Below, piece after piece: positions 27,595-37,910 of a stretch of DNA of 64,000 nt; position 1 is the stretch's first letter, and the number at the start of each line of letters is the position of its first letter. The stretch is from Pseudomonas laurylsulfatiphila (GTDB taxonomy: Bacteria > Pseudomonadota > Gammaproteobacteria > Pseudomonadales > Pseudomonadaceae). A program made the translations under genes and the position numbers. The notes beneath the pieces were generated by a model. It worked only from the letters and a program-made list of their open reading frames with translations, was not told the DNA's origin and did not search any database. The stretch spans positions 744,001 to 808,000 of the forward strand of contig NZ_NIRS01000003.1 of the NCBI RefSeq assembly GCF_002934665.1. The letters are read 5' to 3'.

Positions 27595-29106
27595 ATGCCT
27601 GTGACCATCATAAAAATCTCGAACACACCGCAGTCCCTGTGGGAGCGAGCCTGCTCGCGAAAGGGGTCGCGCGGTCTGTCTGAAACACCGCAGAGTCCGC
27701 TTCGCGAGCAGGCTCGCTCCCACAAAGGTTATGCGTTGTGTGCAATTGCGCTGGCAGTCACCCTGGCCGGTTGCGCCGGCCTCCCCGACCAGCGCCTGGC
27801 CAACGAAGCGCTCAAGCGCGGCGATACCGCCACCGCTGCGGCGAACTACCGGCAACTGGCAGACCTGGGCTACAGCGAAGCGCAGGTCGGCCTGGCCGAT
27901 ATTCAGGTCGACAGCCGTGACCCGGCGCAAATGAAACAGGCCGAGGCGACTTACCGCGCCGCGGCCAGCGTTTCGCCGCGCGCCCAGGCACGCCTCGGTC
28001 GCTTGCTGGTGGCCAAGCCCGGCTCCACCGAAGCCGAGCAGCACGAAGCCGAAACCCTGTTGAAAAAAGCGGCCGCCGCGGGCGAAGGCAACACGCTGAT
28101 TCCGCTGGCGATGCTGTACCTGCAATATCCGCACAGTTTTCCCAACGTAAATGCCCAGCAGCAGATCAGCCAATGGCGTGCCGAGAACAAGCCGGAAGCC
28201 GGCTTGGCGCAAGTGCTGCTCTATCGCACCCAGGGCACCTACGACCAGCATCTGGATGACGTGGAAAAGATCTGCAAGGCCGCGCTCAACACCAGCGACA
28301 TCTGCTACGTCGAACTGGCCACGGTCTACCAGAAACAGGCCAAGCCAGAGCAACAAGCCGAGCTGATCAAGCAGATGCAAGCGGCTCACGCTCGCGGCAG
28401 CGTTTCGGCGCAGCGCGTCGACAGCGTCGCTCGCGTGCTCGCCGATGCCACCCTGGGCAAGACCGACGAGAAGACCGCGCAATCGCTGCTCGAACCGATC
28501 GCACCGGGCTACCCGGCGTCGTGGGTCACCCTCGCGCAGTTGATCTACGACTTCCCCGAACTGGGCGACGTCGACCAGATGATGAAGTACCTGGACAACG
28601 GCCGCGCCGCCGACCAGCCACGCGCCGAGCTGTTGCTGGGCAAGCTCTACTTCGAAGGCAAACTGGTGCCGGCCGACGCCAAGGTCGCCGAGGAGCATTT
28701 CCAGAAAGCCGTCGGCCGTGAAGTCGCCGCCGATTACTACCTCGGCCAGATCTATCGCCGTGGCTACCTGGGCAAGGTCTATCCGCAGAAGGCCCTCGAC
28801 CATTTGTTGACCGCTGCGCGCAACGGCCAGAACAGCGCCGACTTCGCCATCGCCCAACTGTTTTCCCAGGGCAAGGGCACCAAGCCTGATCCACTGAACG
28901 CCTACGTCTTCAGCCAACTGGCCCTGGCCCAGAACACACCGCAAGCCACCGAGCTTGCGCAAACAATCCAAACGCAATTGCCGCCCGACCGGTTGGCCGA
29001 AGCCCAACGCCTGTTGAAACAAGAACAGGCCGTGCGCGGTGCCCTGAGCCCGAACACGCCGGAACTGCATGCCCTGCAAGAAGAAGATGGCGAGGAATCC
29101 CAATGA
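27595..29106 (+). CDS. algK: Alginate secretion lipoprotein AlgK, with a REP repeat inside its 5' coding region
   Basis: Up to 503 aa. It is an outer-membrane lipoprotein of Sel1/TPR repeats that helps place AlgE and protects the polymer. A Sel1-like repeat array runs from about residue 70 to the end (e.g. [39 protein letters not shown]). The ATG at 27595 is 2 bp from GAGG; the in-frame GTG at 27601 has better spacing (8 bp). Residues ~15-44 come from a complete 87-bp REP element read in frame (encoding [10 protein letters not shown] and REQARSHK). These residues directly precede the hydrophobic segment [14 protein letters not shown], whose LAGC is the lipobox, so the repeat now supplies the charged n-region of the signal peptide. 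No better downstream start exists. Confidence 0.9.
   Translation: MPVTIIKISNTPQSLWERACSRKGSRGLSETPQSPLREQARSHKGYALCAIALAVTLAGCAGLPDQRLANEALKRGDTATAAANYRQLADLGYSEAQVGLADIQVDSRDPAQMKQAEATYRAAASVSPRAQARLGRLLVAKPGSTEAEQHEAETLLKKAAAAGEGNTLIPLAMLYLQYPHSFPNVNAQQQISQWRAENKPEAGLAQVLLYRTQGTYDQHLDDVEKICKAALNTSDICYVELATVYQKQAKPEQQAELIKQMQAAHARGSVSAQRVDSVARVLADATLGKTDEKTAQSLLEPIAPGYPASWVTLAQLIYDFPELGDVDQMMKYLDNGRAADQPRAELLLGKLYFEGKLVPADAKVAEEHFQKAVGREVAADYYLGQIYRRGYLGKVYPQKALDHLLTAARNGQNSADFAIAQLFSQGKGTKPDPLNAYVFSQLALAQNTPQATELAQTIQTQLPPDRLAEAQRLLKQEQAVRGALSPNTPELHALQEEDGEESQ
27638..27724. repeat. REP-type inverted repeat inside algK
   Basis: TGTGGGAGCGAGCCTGCTCG pairs with CGAGCAGGCTCGCTCCCACA. The 87-bp element is exactly 29 codons, so its insertion keeps the algK frame open. 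Confidence 0.9.
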
Positions 29107-30731
29107 ATATGAATCCATTCATGAAGGCCGGCATACCAGGCCCGGTGAAAACTACTGCGCTCGGAAATGCTGCGTTGAAAACTGGCTCGGACTGCTCATT
29201 TACAACACGTAAACTCCGCGTCCTCGCCAGTTTTCGCCTTGCCTTTCCTTCGCTCGCTACGTTTTCACCGGGCCTGGTAGGCCTGACGTTCGCGCTGATC
29301 TGGTCTTGCCCGACGCTTGCTGCGATGACTGAAGAAACCAAGAACTTCGGCCTGGACATGAAGATCACCGGTCAGTCCGAAGACGACCGTGACCTCGGCA
29401 CCCAGCGCGGCGGCGACGTCAACGGCCTCGGCCTTGATCTGCGCCCGTGGGTGTATGGCGAAAGCGGCGCGTGGAGCGCTTACGCCATGGGTCAGGCGGT
29501 GACGTCCACCGACATCATCGAGACCGACACACTGCAAGAGTCCGAAGGCACCGAGAACACCAGCAACAATGACCGCCAGACCAAGAAGAACTACTTGGCG
29601 ATGCGCGAATTCTGGGTCGGCTACAGCGGTTTCACGCCCTACCCCGGCGAGATCCTGAAACTCGGTCGTCAGCGTCTGCACAACGACGACGGTCAATGGC
29701 GCGATACCAACATCGAAGCCCTGAACTGGACCTTCGACACCACCTTGTTGCGCGCCAACGCGGGTGTCGCCGAGCGCTTCAGCGAGTACCGCACTGACCT
29801 GAAAGAACTGTCCCCCAAGGACAAGGATCGCCTGCACGCCTACGCCGATGCCGAATACCAATGGACACCGGGTCACTGGGCCGGCATTCGCGGTCACCAC
29901 ACTCACGATGACGGCAAGCTCGACTATCCGGAACCGGGCGTACCTTCCGATTCGCTGGACAAAAAACAGAATGGCGACATCAGCTGGCTGGGCTTACAGG
30001 CCAACAGCGATGCCTACAACTGGCGCAACACCAATACCTTCAACTACTGGGGCAGCATCACCGGCATGAGTGGCGACCGCGACACGGTCAACCCGCTGAA
30101 CGCTGATGGCACCGCTCCGGCACAACCCAAGAGCAGCGGCGATGTCGATGGCTGGGCCACCGACCTGGGCGTGCGCCTGCGCCTCGATCCGCAATGGCAA
30201 GTCGGTGCGGCCTACGCCCGGGCCAGCGCCGATTACGAACAGAACGGCCTGGAAAGCAACCGCTCGAACTACACCGGTACACGTTCACGCGTGCACCGTT
30301 TCGGCGAAGCCTTCCGTGGCGAAATGAACAACATGCAATCGGCCACGCTGTTCGGTTCGTGGATGCTAAACGACGAGTACGACGCCAGCCTGATCTACCA
30401 CAAATTCTGGCGCGTCGACGGCAACAAGCCGATCACCAGCGACGGCATCGACGCCGTGCAGAACAACACCGACGACGTGACCGGCGCCGTGTTGTCCAGC
30501 ACCTCCCTGCCGCTGAACGATGGCGAAAAAGACCTCGGCCAGGAAATGGATCTGGTCGTCACCAAGTACTTCAAGCAAGGCCTGTTGCCAGCGGCGTTGA
30601 GCCAGAAGATCGATGAACCTTCGGCCCTGGTGCGGTTCCGTGGCGGTGTGTTCAAGCCCGGCGACGCCTATGGCAAAGAAGTCGATTCGTACATGCATCG
30701 CGCGTTCATCGACGTGGTCTGGAAATTCTGA
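29103..30731 (+). CDS. algE: Alginate outer-membrane porin AlgE, with a repeat inside its 5' coding region
   Basis: 542 aa, about 50 longer than P. aeruginosa AlgE (490). It is an 18-stranded beta-barrel that exports anionic alginate. The mature part starts near residue 75 ([14 protein letters not shown]) and carries the family blocks [60 protein letters not shown] and [14 protein letters not shown], ending in an aromatic KF. The ATG overlaps the algK stop as ATGA. The extra N-terminal residues come from a 146-bp inverted repeat read through in frame. The signal peptide core is [17 protein letters not shown], with its charged n-region ([12 protein letters not shown]) encoded by the repeat. 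Confidence 0.93.
   Translation: MNMNPFMKAGIPGPVKTTALGNAALKTGSDCSFTTRKLRVLASFRLAFPSLATFSPGLVGLTFALIWSCPTLAAMTEETKNFGLDMKITGQSEDDRDLGTQRGGDVNGLGLDLRPWVYGESGAWSAYAMGQAVTSTDIIETDTLQESEGTENTSNNDRQTKKNYLAMREFWVGYSGFTPYPGEILKLGRQRLHNDDGQWRDTNIEALNWTFDTTLLRANAGVAERFSEYRTDLKELSPKDKDRLHAYADAEYQWTPGHWAGIRGHHTHDDGKLDYPEPGVPSDSLDKKQNGDISWLGLQANSDAYNWRNTNTFNYWGSITGMSGDRDTVNPLNADGTAPAQPKSSGDVDGWATDLGVRLRLDPQWQVGAAYARASADYEQNGLESNRSNYTGTRSRVHRFGEAFRGEMNNMQSATLFGSWMLNDEYDASLIYHKFWRVDGNKPITSDGIDAVQNNTDDVTGAVLSSTSLPLNDGEKDLGQEMDLVVTKYFKQGLLPAALSQKIDEPSALVRFRGGVFKPGDAYGKEVDSYMHRAFIDVVWKF
29134..29279. repeat. Long inverted repeat (non-REP family) inside algE
   Basis: TACCAGGCCCGGTGAAAAC (29134-29152) and its exact complement (29261-29279) flank an inner GAAAACTGGC/GCCAGTTTTC pair and a CTCATTTAC...GTAAACTCC core. 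I recall similar intergenic elements in other fluorescens-group genomes. No second copy is in this window. Confidence 0.75.
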
Positions 30732-30757
30732 TGCAGAGCGCGAAGGGAGTCCCCGAC

Positions 30758-32338
30758 ATGAACAGTGCCAAGAAAGGTTCCTTGACCTTGCTGGCCGGCG
30801 CGATGCTACTGGCAAGTGCGGCAGCCTTCGCGACTGTGGAGCCCGCTGCGCCCGCCAAGCCGGCCACTGTTGCCAAGGAACTGCAACAGGCCAAGACCTA
30901 CACCGTCAGCAGCGCGCCGACCGCGCCGCTGGAACTGGCCAAGCCGACGCTGCCGGACGTCTCGGGCTACACCGCCGAGGCCATCGCGAAAAAAATCGTG
31001 CGCAGCAAGGTCGGCAAAGTCAGCCTGCGCCGGATGATGCAGGAAGACGCCCTGAAGGACTTCATCGGTGGCGACAACAAGATGGCCGAGTGGGTGGTGC
31101 GTCAGCACGGCATCCCCCAGGCGATCTTCGTCGACGACGGCTACATGAACCTCAAGGACCTGGCGAAAAAAGTCCCCAAGCAGTACTTCAGCGAAACCTC
31201 GCCAGGCGTGTTCCTGTCCCGCTTGCCGATCGTGGTCGGCCGTCACGGCATCCTCGAAATCGACAAGCAGACCCAGGAACTGCGCCTGTCCCAGGAGGGC
31301 GGTGCGTTCCTGGTCAACGACGGTCAGTTGTTCGTACGCGATACCAAAATCACTGGCTGGCGCGAAAAGGACAACGGCCCGGCGACGTTCAATTCGCCGA
31401 AGGAATTCCGTCCGTTCCTGCTGTCCTGGGGCGGCACCGAGACCTACATCGCCAACAGCAAGATTGCCAGCTTCGGCTACGCCAACAGTAAGTCCTACGG
31501 CGTGAGTATTTCCCAGTACACGCCGAACATGGCCAAGGTGCTCAAGCGTCCTGAGCCGACCGGCTGGATCGTCGGCTCCGAGTTCTCGGACATGTGGTAC
31601 GGCTTCTACTGCTACGAAACCCGCGACTTCGTGGTCAAGGGCAACACCTACAAAGACAACATCGTCTACGGCATCGACCCGCACGACCGTTCCCACGGTC
31701 TGATCATTGCCGACAACACGGTGTACGGGACCAAGAAGAAGCACGGGATCATTATTTCCCGTGAGGTCAACGACAGCTTCATCTTCAACAACCGCAGCTA
31801 CGACAACCACCTCTCGGGGCTGGTGATCGACCGTAACAGCGTGAACAACCTGATTGCCCACAACGAGATCTACCAGAACCACACCGACGGCATCACCCTC
31901 TACGAGAGTGCCGACAACCTGCTGTGGGGCAATCGCGTATTGAGCAACAGGCGCCACGGCATCCGCATTCGTAACAGCGTGAACATTCGCCTGTACGAAA
32001 ACGTCGCCATGGCCAACGGCCTGACCGGTGTCTACGGCCACATCAAGGACCTGAGCAACACCGACCGTGACATCAAGCTCGACCCGTTCGACGCCCAGGT
32101 GTCGCTGATCGTGGTCGGCGGTGAACTGGCGGCCAACGGCAGCGGCCCGCTGTCCATCGACTCGCCGTTGAGTGTCGAGTTGTATCGCGTGTCCATGCTC
32201 GCACCGACCAAGTCCAGCGGCATCAGCTTCACCGGCATCCTTGGCGAGCGCCAGGATGAAATTCTCGACCTGCTGGTGCGCCAGCAGAAAGCCGTGTTGA
32301 TCGACCCCGTCGAACGCCAGACCGAAATGCGGGACTGA
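30758..32338 (+). CDS. algG: Mannuronan C5-epimerase AlgG
   Basis: 526 aa, periplasmic. It converts some mannuronate residues to guluronate in the nascent chain and is also part of the periplasmic guard complex. A signal peptide (LTLLAGAMLLASAAAFA) is followed by a right-handed beta-helix of short repeats, e.g. the DNTVYG, NRSYDN, NEIYQN and NRVLSN turns. The catalytic DPHDRS motif is present near residue 310. The ATG at 30758 has AAGGGAG 8 bp upstream; an in-frame ATG at 30731, overlapping the algE stop, is an alternative. Confidence 0.95.
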   Translation: MNSAKKGSLTLLAGAMLLASAAAFATVEPAAPAKPATVAKELQQAKTYTVSSAPTAPLELAKPTLPDVSGYTAEAIAKKIVRSKVGKVSLRRMMQEDALKDFIGGDNKMAEWVVRQHGIPQAIFVDDGYMNLKDLAKKVPKQYFSETSPGVFLSRLPIVVGRHGILEIDKQTQELRLSQEGGAFLVNDGQLFVRDTKITGWREKDNGPATFNSPKEFRPFLLSWGGTETYIANSKIASFGYANSKSYGVSISQYTPNMAKVLKRPEPTGWIVGSEFSDMWYGFYCYETRDFVVKGNTYKDNIVYGIDPHDRSHGLIIADNTVYGTKKKHGIIISREVNDSFIFNNRSYDNHLSGLVIDRNSVNNLIAHNEIYQNHTDGITLYESADNLLWGNRVLSNRRHGIRIRNSVNIRLYENVAMANGLTGVYGHIKDLSNTDRDIKLDPFDAQVSLIVVGGELAANGSGPLSIDSPLSVELYRVSMLAPTKSSGISFTGILGERQDEILDLLVRQQKAVLIDPVERQTEMRD

Positions 32339-32348
32339 GGATAATCTT

Positions 32349-33797
32349 ATGCACCCACACTTGATCAAATTACTCAGCCTGTCGGCCCTGACCGCCGGCA
32401 TTCTCGCGGCCAGCGGCGGTGTTCGCGCCGACGAAGTCAAAGCACCCAGCTTCACCGCGGAGCCGTGCTGCAGCCTGTGCCCGGCCGCCCATGATCCGAA
32501 GAACTACACCACCCGTTATCAGCAGAACTTCACCACGCTGGTGCAGGCCCAGGGCGACTGGCTGTTCCGTACACAGGAAGACTTGCGCACCGAATTCGAC
32601 ACCACGCCCGCCGGCTACAAACGCATGAAGCAGCTGCACGATGCGTTCAAGAGCAAAGGTGTGGAACTGGTTGTCGTGTACCAGCCGACCCGTGGCCTGG
32701 TGAACCGCAACAAGCTCAACCCGGCGGAGAAAGCCAGCTTCGACTTCGACAAGGCGCTGAGAAACTACAAGACCATGCTGGGCCGTTTCGCGCAGATGGG
32801 CTACGTCGTTCCGGACCTGTCGCCGCTGACCAACGAGTCGTTGCCCGACACCCTGCCCGCCCACGATTTCTACTTCCGTGGCGACCAGCACTGGACCCCG
32901 TACGGTGCCCAGCGCACGGCGAAAATCGTCGCCGAGAAGGTCAAGCAATTGCCTGAATTCGCCGACATTCCCAAGCGCGAATTCGAGACCAAGAAGTCGG
33001 GTCGCATGGGCAAGACCGGAACGTTGCACAACATGGCCGGTCAACTCTGTGGCACCAGCTACGCGATCCAGTACATGGATCAGTTCACCACCGAGCCGAA
33101 GGGTGAAGCGGGCGATGGCGACTTGTTCGGCGATTCCGGCAACCCGCAAATCACCCTCGTGGGTACTTCCCACAGTGGCAAGAACTACAACTTCGCCGGT
33201 TTCCTCGAGGAGGCCATCGGTGCCGACATTCTCAACGTGGCGTTCCCCGGCGGCGGCCTGGAAGGTTCGATGCTGCAGTACCTGGGCAGCGACGAGTTCC
33301 AGAAGAACCCGCCGAAGATTCTCATCTGGGAATTCTCGCCGCTGTACCGCCTCGACCAGGAAACCATCTACCGCCAGATGATGGCGCTGCTGGACAACGG
33401 TTGCGAAGGCAAGGATGCACAGATGTCCGGCAACGCCACACTCAAGCCGGGCAAAAACGAGTTGATGGTCAACAGCAAGAACATGGACCTGCGTAACGCT
33501 AGCCACCAGGTCGACATCCGCTTCGCCGATACGTCGGTGAAAACCCTGCAAGCCACCCTCTGGTACATGAACGGTCGCCACGAGGACATCAAGATCGACA
33601 AACCGGAAACCTCCGAGACTGACGGGCGTTTCGCTTTCGAGTTGCGCACGGACGAAGACTGGGCCTCGCAGAACCTGCTGGCCGTTGAAGTCCAGGGCCC
33701 CGAAGCCGGTGCCGCGCCTCAGAAAGTCGAAGCGAAAATTTGCAAACGCAACGTATTCCCGGGCACCGAGCAGCGTACTGCTTCGGTCGGGCAATGA
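32349..33797 (+). CDS. algX: Alginate O-acetyltransferase AlgX
   Basis: 482 aa, periplasmic. It transfers acetyl groups to mannuronate residues and binds the polymer through a C-terminal carbohydrate-binding module. After a signal peptide (about 27 residues) comes an SGNH-like domain with Asp179 and His181 (GDQHWTPYG) and Ser274 (GTSHSG), each exactly five positions after the P. aeruginosa triad, which fits the slightly longer N-terminus. The CBM occupies about 350-470. GAGGA lies 7 bp before the ATG. Confidence 0.95.
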   Translation: MHPHLIKLLSLSALTAGILAASGGVRADEVKAPSFTAEPCCSLCPAAHDPKNYTTRYQQNFTTLVQAQGDWLFRTQEDLRTEFDTTPAGYKRMKQLHDAFKSKGVELVVVYQPTRGLVNRNKLNPAEKASFDFDKALRNYKTMLGRFAQMGYVVPDLSPLTNESLPDTLPAHDFYFRGDQHWTPYGAQRTAKIVAEKVKQLPEFADIPKREFETKKSGRMGKTGTLHNMAGQLCGTSYAIQYMDQFTTEPKGEAGDGDLFGDSGNPQITLVGTSHSGKNYNFAGFLEEAIGADILNVAFPGGGLEGSMLQYLGSDEFQKNPPKILIWEFSPLYRLDQETIYRQMMALLDNGCEGKDAQMSGNATLKPGKNELMVNSKNMDLRNASHQVDIRFADTSVKTLQATLWYMNGRHEDIKIDKPETSETDGRFAFELRTDEDWASQNLLAVEVQGPEAGAAPQKVEAKICKRNVFPGTEQRTASVGQ

Positions 33798-33805
33798 GGT
33801 CTGCT

Positions 33806-34927
33806 ATGCGCAATCCGAAATTATCAACACTGTTGGCACCGACGCTCTTGAGCCTGGCGATGTTCGCCGGGGCCACGCAAGCGGCGGCGCCACTGCGTCC
33901 ACCCCAAGGCTATTTTGCGCCTGTGGATAAATTCAAGACGGGCGACAAGAGCGAAGGCTGCGATGCGGTGCCGACGCCTTACACCGGCTCGTTGCAATTT
34001 CGCAGCAAGTACGAAGGTTCGGACAAGGCCCGCGCGACCCTGAACGTGCAGTCGGAAAAAGCCTTCCGCGACAGCACCGCCGACATCACCAAGATCGAGC
34101 GCGGCACCAGCAAGCGCGTGATGCAGTTCATGCGGGACGGTCGTCCGGAGCAGCTGGAATGCACGCTCAACTGGTTGACCGCTTGGGCCCAGGCCGACGC
34201 GCTGATGTCCAAGGACTTCAACCACACCGGCAAGTCGATGCGCAAATGGGCCCTGGGCAGCATGGCTTCGGCGTACATCCGCCTGAAGTTTTCCGACTCC
34301 CACCCGCTGGCCACTCATCAACAGCAAGCGCAGTTGATCGAAGCCTGGTTCAGCAAGATGGCCGACCAGGTGGTCAGCGACTGGGACAATCTGCCGCTCG
34401 AACAGACCAACAACCACTCGTACTGGGCCGCCTGGTCGGTGATGGCCACTTCCGTCGCCACCAACCGCCGCGACCTGTTCGACTGGGCGGTGAAGGAATA
34501 CAAGGTCGGCGCCAACCAGATCGACGCCGACGGCTACCTGCCCAACGAACTCAAGCGTCAGCAACGCGCCCTGGCCTACCACAACTACGCCCTGCCGCCG
34601 CTGGCGATGATCGCCAGTTTCGCCCAGGTCAACGGAGTGGACTTGCGTCAGGAAAACAATGGCGCACTCAAACGCCTGGGAGACCGGGTGCTGTCCGGGG
34701 TGAAAGACCCGGATGAGTTCGAGAAAAAGAACGGCAAGGAACAGGACATGACCGACCTCAAAGAGGACATGAAATTCGCCTGGCTCGAACCGTACTGCTC
34801 GCTCTACACCTGCTCGCCCGAGGTGCTGGCGAAGAAGCACAAGATGCAACCGTTCAAGACCTTCCGCCTCGGCGGTGACCTGACCAAGGTCTACGACCCG
34901 GCCAATGAAAAGGGCAAGGGTTCCTGA
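33806..34927 (+). CDS. algL: Periplasmic alginate lyase AlgL
   Basis: 373 aa. It cleaves polymannuronate by beta-elimination and clears polymer that escapes into the periplasm. Signal peptide [20 protein letters not shown]... ending TQA. The alpha/alpha-barrel motifs NNHSYWAAW and [15 protein letters not shown] carry the catalytic Asn, His, Arg and Tyr; [16 protein letters not shown] is also typical. The ATG at 33806 has GAGG 6 bp upstream and matches the P. fluorescens AlgL N-terminus I recall. An ATG at 33794, overlapping the algX stop as ATGA, would add four residues. Confidence 0.95.
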   Translation: MRNPKLSTLLAPTLLSLAMFAGATQAAAPLRPPQGYFAPVDKFKTGDKSEGCDAVPTPYTGSLQFRSKYEGSDKARATLNVQSEKAFRDSTADITKIERGTSKRVMQFMRDGRPEQLECTLNWLTAWAQADALMSKDFNHTGKSMRKWALGSMASAYIRLKFSDSHPLATHQQQAQLIEAWFSKMADQVVSDWDNLPLEQTNNHSYWAAWSVMATSVATNRRDLFDWAVKEYKVGANQIDADGYLPNELKRQQRALAYHNYALPPLAMIASFAQVNGVDLRQENNGALKRLGDRVLSGVKDPDEFEKKNGKEQDMTDLKEDMKFAWLEPYCSLYTCSPEVLAKKHKMQPFKTFRLGGDLTKVYDPANEKGKGS

Positions 34928-34956
34928 CGTAACGCGGTGTACCTGTCACCGCAATC

Positions 34957-35037
34957 CTGTAGGAGCCGGCTTGCTGGCGAATGGTACGACGCGCTGTACC
35001 TGATACACCGCCATCGCTGGCAAGCCAGCTCCTACAG
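34957..35037. repeat. REP-type inverted repeat between algL and algI
   Basis: CTGTAGGAGCCGGCTTGCTG... mirrors ...CTGGCAAGCCAGCTCCTACAG, of the GGCTTGCCAGCGAT class. It lies in a 216-bp gap inside the operon. Confidence 0.85.
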
Positions 35038-35068
35038 GGTCGGTGTCGATAGTGAGTTTTGTGTGATG

Positions 35069-35091
35069 CCCCCCAGTTTTTCCGTGGGGGG
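35069..35091 (+). other. GC-rich hairpin in the algL-algI gap (possible attenuator)
   Basis: CCCCCC and GGGGGG flank an 11-nt loop, followed by TTT and then another G-run. It lies downstream of the REP and 53 bp before algI. It could reduce transcription or stabilise the mRNA end upstream of the acetylation genes. Confidence 0.45.
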
Positions 35092-35143
35092 TTTGGGGGG
35101 GCCGTTGGCCCTTGACTGTTGGTTCAAACAAGGAGAGATCGGG

Positions 35144-36709
35144 ATGGTTTTTTCGTCCAACGTGTTCCTGTTTTTGTTCTTGCCGATCTTCCTCGGCTTG
35201 TACTACCTGAGCGGGCAACGCTATCGCAATTTGCTGCTGCTGATTGCCAGTTACGTGTTCTACGCCTGGTGGCGTGTGGACTTCCTCGCACTGTTCGCCG
35301 GCGTCACGCTGTGGAACTACTGGATCGGCCTGAAAGTCGGTGCCGCAGGTGTCCGGACCAAACCGGCGCAGCGCTGGCTGCTGCTCGGCGTGGCCGTCGA
35401 CCTGTGCATCCTCGGCTACTTCAAGTACGCCAACTTCGGCGTCGACAGCATCAACGCGATGATGACATCGGTGGGCCTGGAACCCTTCATCCTGACCCAC
35501 GTATTGCTGCCGATCGGGATCTCGTTCTACGTCTTCGAGTCCATCAGCTACATCATCGACGTCTACCGTGGCGACACTCCGGCGACCCGCAACCTGATCG
35601 ACTTCGCGGCGTTCGTGGCGATCTTCCCGCACTTGATCGCCGGTCCCGTGTTGCGTTTTCGCGACCTGGCCGACCAGTTCAACAACCGCACCCACACCCT
35701 CGACAAGTTCTCCGAGGGCTGCACGCGGTTCATGCAGGGTTTCATCAAGAAAGTCTTCATCGCCGACACCCTCGCGGTGGTGGCCGACCATTGCTTTGCC
35801 CTGCAAAACCCGACCACGGGCGATGCCTGGCTCGGCGCCCTGGCGTACACCGCGCAGCTGTATTTCGACTTCTCCGGCTACAGCGACATGGCCATCGGCC
35901 TGGGCTTGATGATGGGTTTCCGTTTCATGGAAAACTTCAAGCAGCCGTATGTCAGCCAGTCGATCACCGAGTTCTGGCGGCGCTGGCACATCAGCCTGTC
36001 GACCTGGCTGCGTGACTATCTGTACATCACCCTGGGCGGCAACCGCAAAGGCACGCTGATGACCTATCGCAACCTGTTCCTGACCATGCTGCTCGGTGGT
36101 CTGTGGCACGGCGCGAACATCACCTACATCGTCTGGGGTGCATGGCACGGCATGTGGCTGGCGATTGAAAAAGCCATTGGCCTGAACACCTCGCCACGCA
36201 GCTTCAACCCGATCCGTTGGGTGCTGACCTTCCTGCTGGTGGTGATGGGCTGGGTGATCTTCCGCGCGGAAAACCTGCACGTCGCCGGGCGCATGTACGG
36301 CGCGATGTTCAGCTTCGGCGACTGGTCGCTGTCGGAACTCAACCAGGCCAGCCTCACCGGCCTGCAAGTGGCAACGCTGATCGTGGCCTACGTGACCCTG
36401 GCGTTCTTCGGCCTGCGGGATTTCTACACCAATCAGCCTCCGGTGAAGACCAAGCCTGCGGTGAACGTCGATGCCGACGGCCCGGCCGCCGCGACATCGG
36501 GAACGATCAAGGCCGTACCTGGGGATAACCCGGCGAGCATCCACCAGCCTGGCTACACCGTCGGCGTCGAAGCCCAGGTGCAACCAGCCTATTGGACTGC
36601 TGACTGGTCGCGCTACGTGATGCGTGCGCTGGTGCTGCTGCTGTTCATCGCCTCGATTCTCAAACTCTCGGCGCAAAGCTTCTCGCCGTTCCTTTACTTC
36701 CAGTTCTGA
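35144..36709 (+). CDS. algI: Alginate O-acetylation protein AlgI (MBOAT)
   Basis: 521 aa inner-membrane protein of the membrane-bound O-acyltransferase family. It is thought to pass acetyl groups across the membrane to AlgJ/AlgX. The invariant His322 lies in GGLWHGAN, the same number as the essential His of P. aeruginosa AlgI; YFDFSGYSDMAIGLGLMMG and EFWRRWHISLSTWLRDYLYI are family blocks. The start is the ATG at 35144 with AAGGAGAG upstream; the frame stays open back into the REP but that is not coding. A poorly conserved, Pro/Ala/Thr-rich stretch lies near 440-495. Confidence 0.96.
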   Translation: MVFSSNVFLFLFLPIFLGLYYLSGQRYRNLLLLIASYVFYAWWRVDFLALFAGVTLWNYWIGLKVGAAGVRTKPAQRWLLLGVAVDLCILGYFKYANFGVDSINAMMTSVGLEPFILTHVLLPIGISFYVFESISYIIDVYRGDTPATRNLIDFAAFVAIFPHLIAGPVLRFRDLADQFNNRTHTLDKFSEGCTRFMQGFIKKVFIADTLAVVADHCFALQNPTTGDAWLGALAYTAQLYFDFSGYSDMAIGLGLMMGFRFMENFKQPYVSQSITEFWRRWHISLSTWLRDYLYITLGGNRKGTLMTYRNLFLTMLLGGLWHGANITYIVWGAWHGMWLAIEKAIGLNTSPRSFNPIRWVLTFLLVVMGWVIFRAENLHVAGRMYGAMFSFGDWSLSELNQASLTGLQVATLIVAYVTLAFFGLRDFYTNQPPVKTKPAVNVDADGPAAATSGTIKAVPGDNPASIHQPGYTVGVEAQVQPAYWTADWSRYVMRALVLLLFIASILKLSAQSFSPFLYFQF

Positions 36710-36720
36710 GGGATCTGACC

Positions 36721-37896
36721 ATGACCCGCTCATTACGCATCTTCTACATCGCGCTGTTCCTGGTGACCCTGCTGGTGCTCGGTCTGTGGTCGGTGCGCAG
36801 CTTCTTCGGCTTCAGCACCAACGCCGACGCGACGGTGCTCAACGGTCGCTGGACCAAGGCCGTGGAAACCCACTACGACGACGAGTTCCCGATCAAGCGC
36901 CTGGGCACCAATCTCTGGGCCGCGCTGGATTTCAAACTGTTCAACGAAGGTCGTCCGGGCGTGGTGCTCGGTCGCGACCAGTGGTTGTACAGCGATGAAG
37001 AATTCCACCCGGTGGTCAACGAAGAGCTGAACCTGCAAGGCAACTACGCGCTGGTCGAAGGCGTGCGCCAGACCTTGAAAGAGAAAGGCGTGCAACTGGT
37101 GATGGCAGTGGTGCCAGCCAAGGTGCGCCTGTACCCGGAACACCTGGGTGAGGTGAAACCGGCGAGCATCCACGCCAACCTCTACAAGGACTTCCACCAG
37201 CGCCTGGCCGCCGACCGGATTCCGGCCCCCGACCTGCTCGGCCCGCTGCAACAGGCCAAGCAGAACGGCCAGCAAGTGTTCCTGCGCACCGACACCCACT
37301 GGACCCCGGAAGGCGCCGAGATCGCGGCCAATCGTTTGGCCAAGACCATCGCCGACAAGTACCCGCTGAGCGGCGAACCTCAGCGCTTCGTCACCGAACC
37401 GGCCGAAACCGTCACCCACAAGGGCGACCTGCGTCTGTTCCTGCCACTGGACCCGCTGTTCGAAAACCTGATGCCCAAGCAAGAAACCTTGCAAAAGCGC
37501 AATACGGTCGCCGCTGAAGATCAGCCCGCCGGCGACGACGCGCTGTTCGCCAACACCGAAGTGCCCGTGGCCCTGATCGGCACCAGCTACAGCGCCAACC
37601 CCAACTGGAATTTTGTGGGAGCGCTCAAGCAGGCGTTGCACAGCGACGTGGTCAATTACGCCGAAGACGGTCACGGCCCGATTCTGCCAATGCTCAGCTA
37701 CCTGAAAAGTGATGCCTTCAAGAACAGCCCGCCTCAGGTGCTGATCTGGGAGTTCCCTGAACGATATCTGCCTGTGAACAACGAAATCGGCGACGCCGAC
37801 CCGCAGTGGGTCGCAGAGCTTAAACAAGCCGGCGCTCGCCAACAAAACGTAGCCATCAACAACAAATCCGAGACGCCCGACCGGGCGCAAAACTGA
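36721..37896 (+). CDS. algJ: Alginate O-acetyltransferase AlgJ
   Basis: 391 aa. It is held in the inner membrane by an uncleaved N-terminal span (about 7-27) with the domain in the periplasm. The SGNH-like triad is Asp191 and His193 (RTDTHWTPEG) and Ser289 (IGTSYSA), each one position after the P. aeruginosa numbers. Paralogous to AlgX but lacking its carbohydrate-binding module. It starts 11 bp after algI. Confidence 0.95.
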   Translation: MTRSLRIFYIALFLVTLLVLGLWSVRSFFGFSTNADATVLNGRWTKAVETHYDDEFPIKRLGTNLWAALDFKLFNEGRPGVVLGRDQWLYSDEEFHPVVNEELNLQGNYALVEGVRQTLKEKGVQLVMAVVPAKVRLYPEHLGEVKPASIHANLYKDFHQRLAADRIPAPDLLGPLQQAKQNGQQVFLRTDTHWTPEGAEIAANRLAKTIADKYPLSGEPQRFVTEPAETVTHKGDLRLFLPLDPLFENLMPKQETLQKRNTVAAEDQPAGDDALFANTEVPVALIGTSYSANPNWNFVGALKQALHSDVVNYAEDGHGPILPMLSYLKSDAFKNSPPQVLIWEFPERYLPVNNEIGDADPQWVAELKQAGARQQNVAINNKSETPDRAQN

Positions 37897-37910
37897 AAGA
37901 GAGGTACACC

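Noticed and set aside
24955..29118. A 1387-codon open frame on the minus strand opposite alg8-alg44-algK
   Set aside because: It is an antisense shadow caused by strong third-position GC; the composition is low-complexity with no recognisable domain and the plus strand carries certain genes.
34937..35143. Upstream extension of algI into the REP region (a frame open from 34937)
   Set aside because: Unlike algK and algE, algI has a normal family start at 35144 with AAGGAGAG just before it; the extension is repeat-derived and unnecessary.
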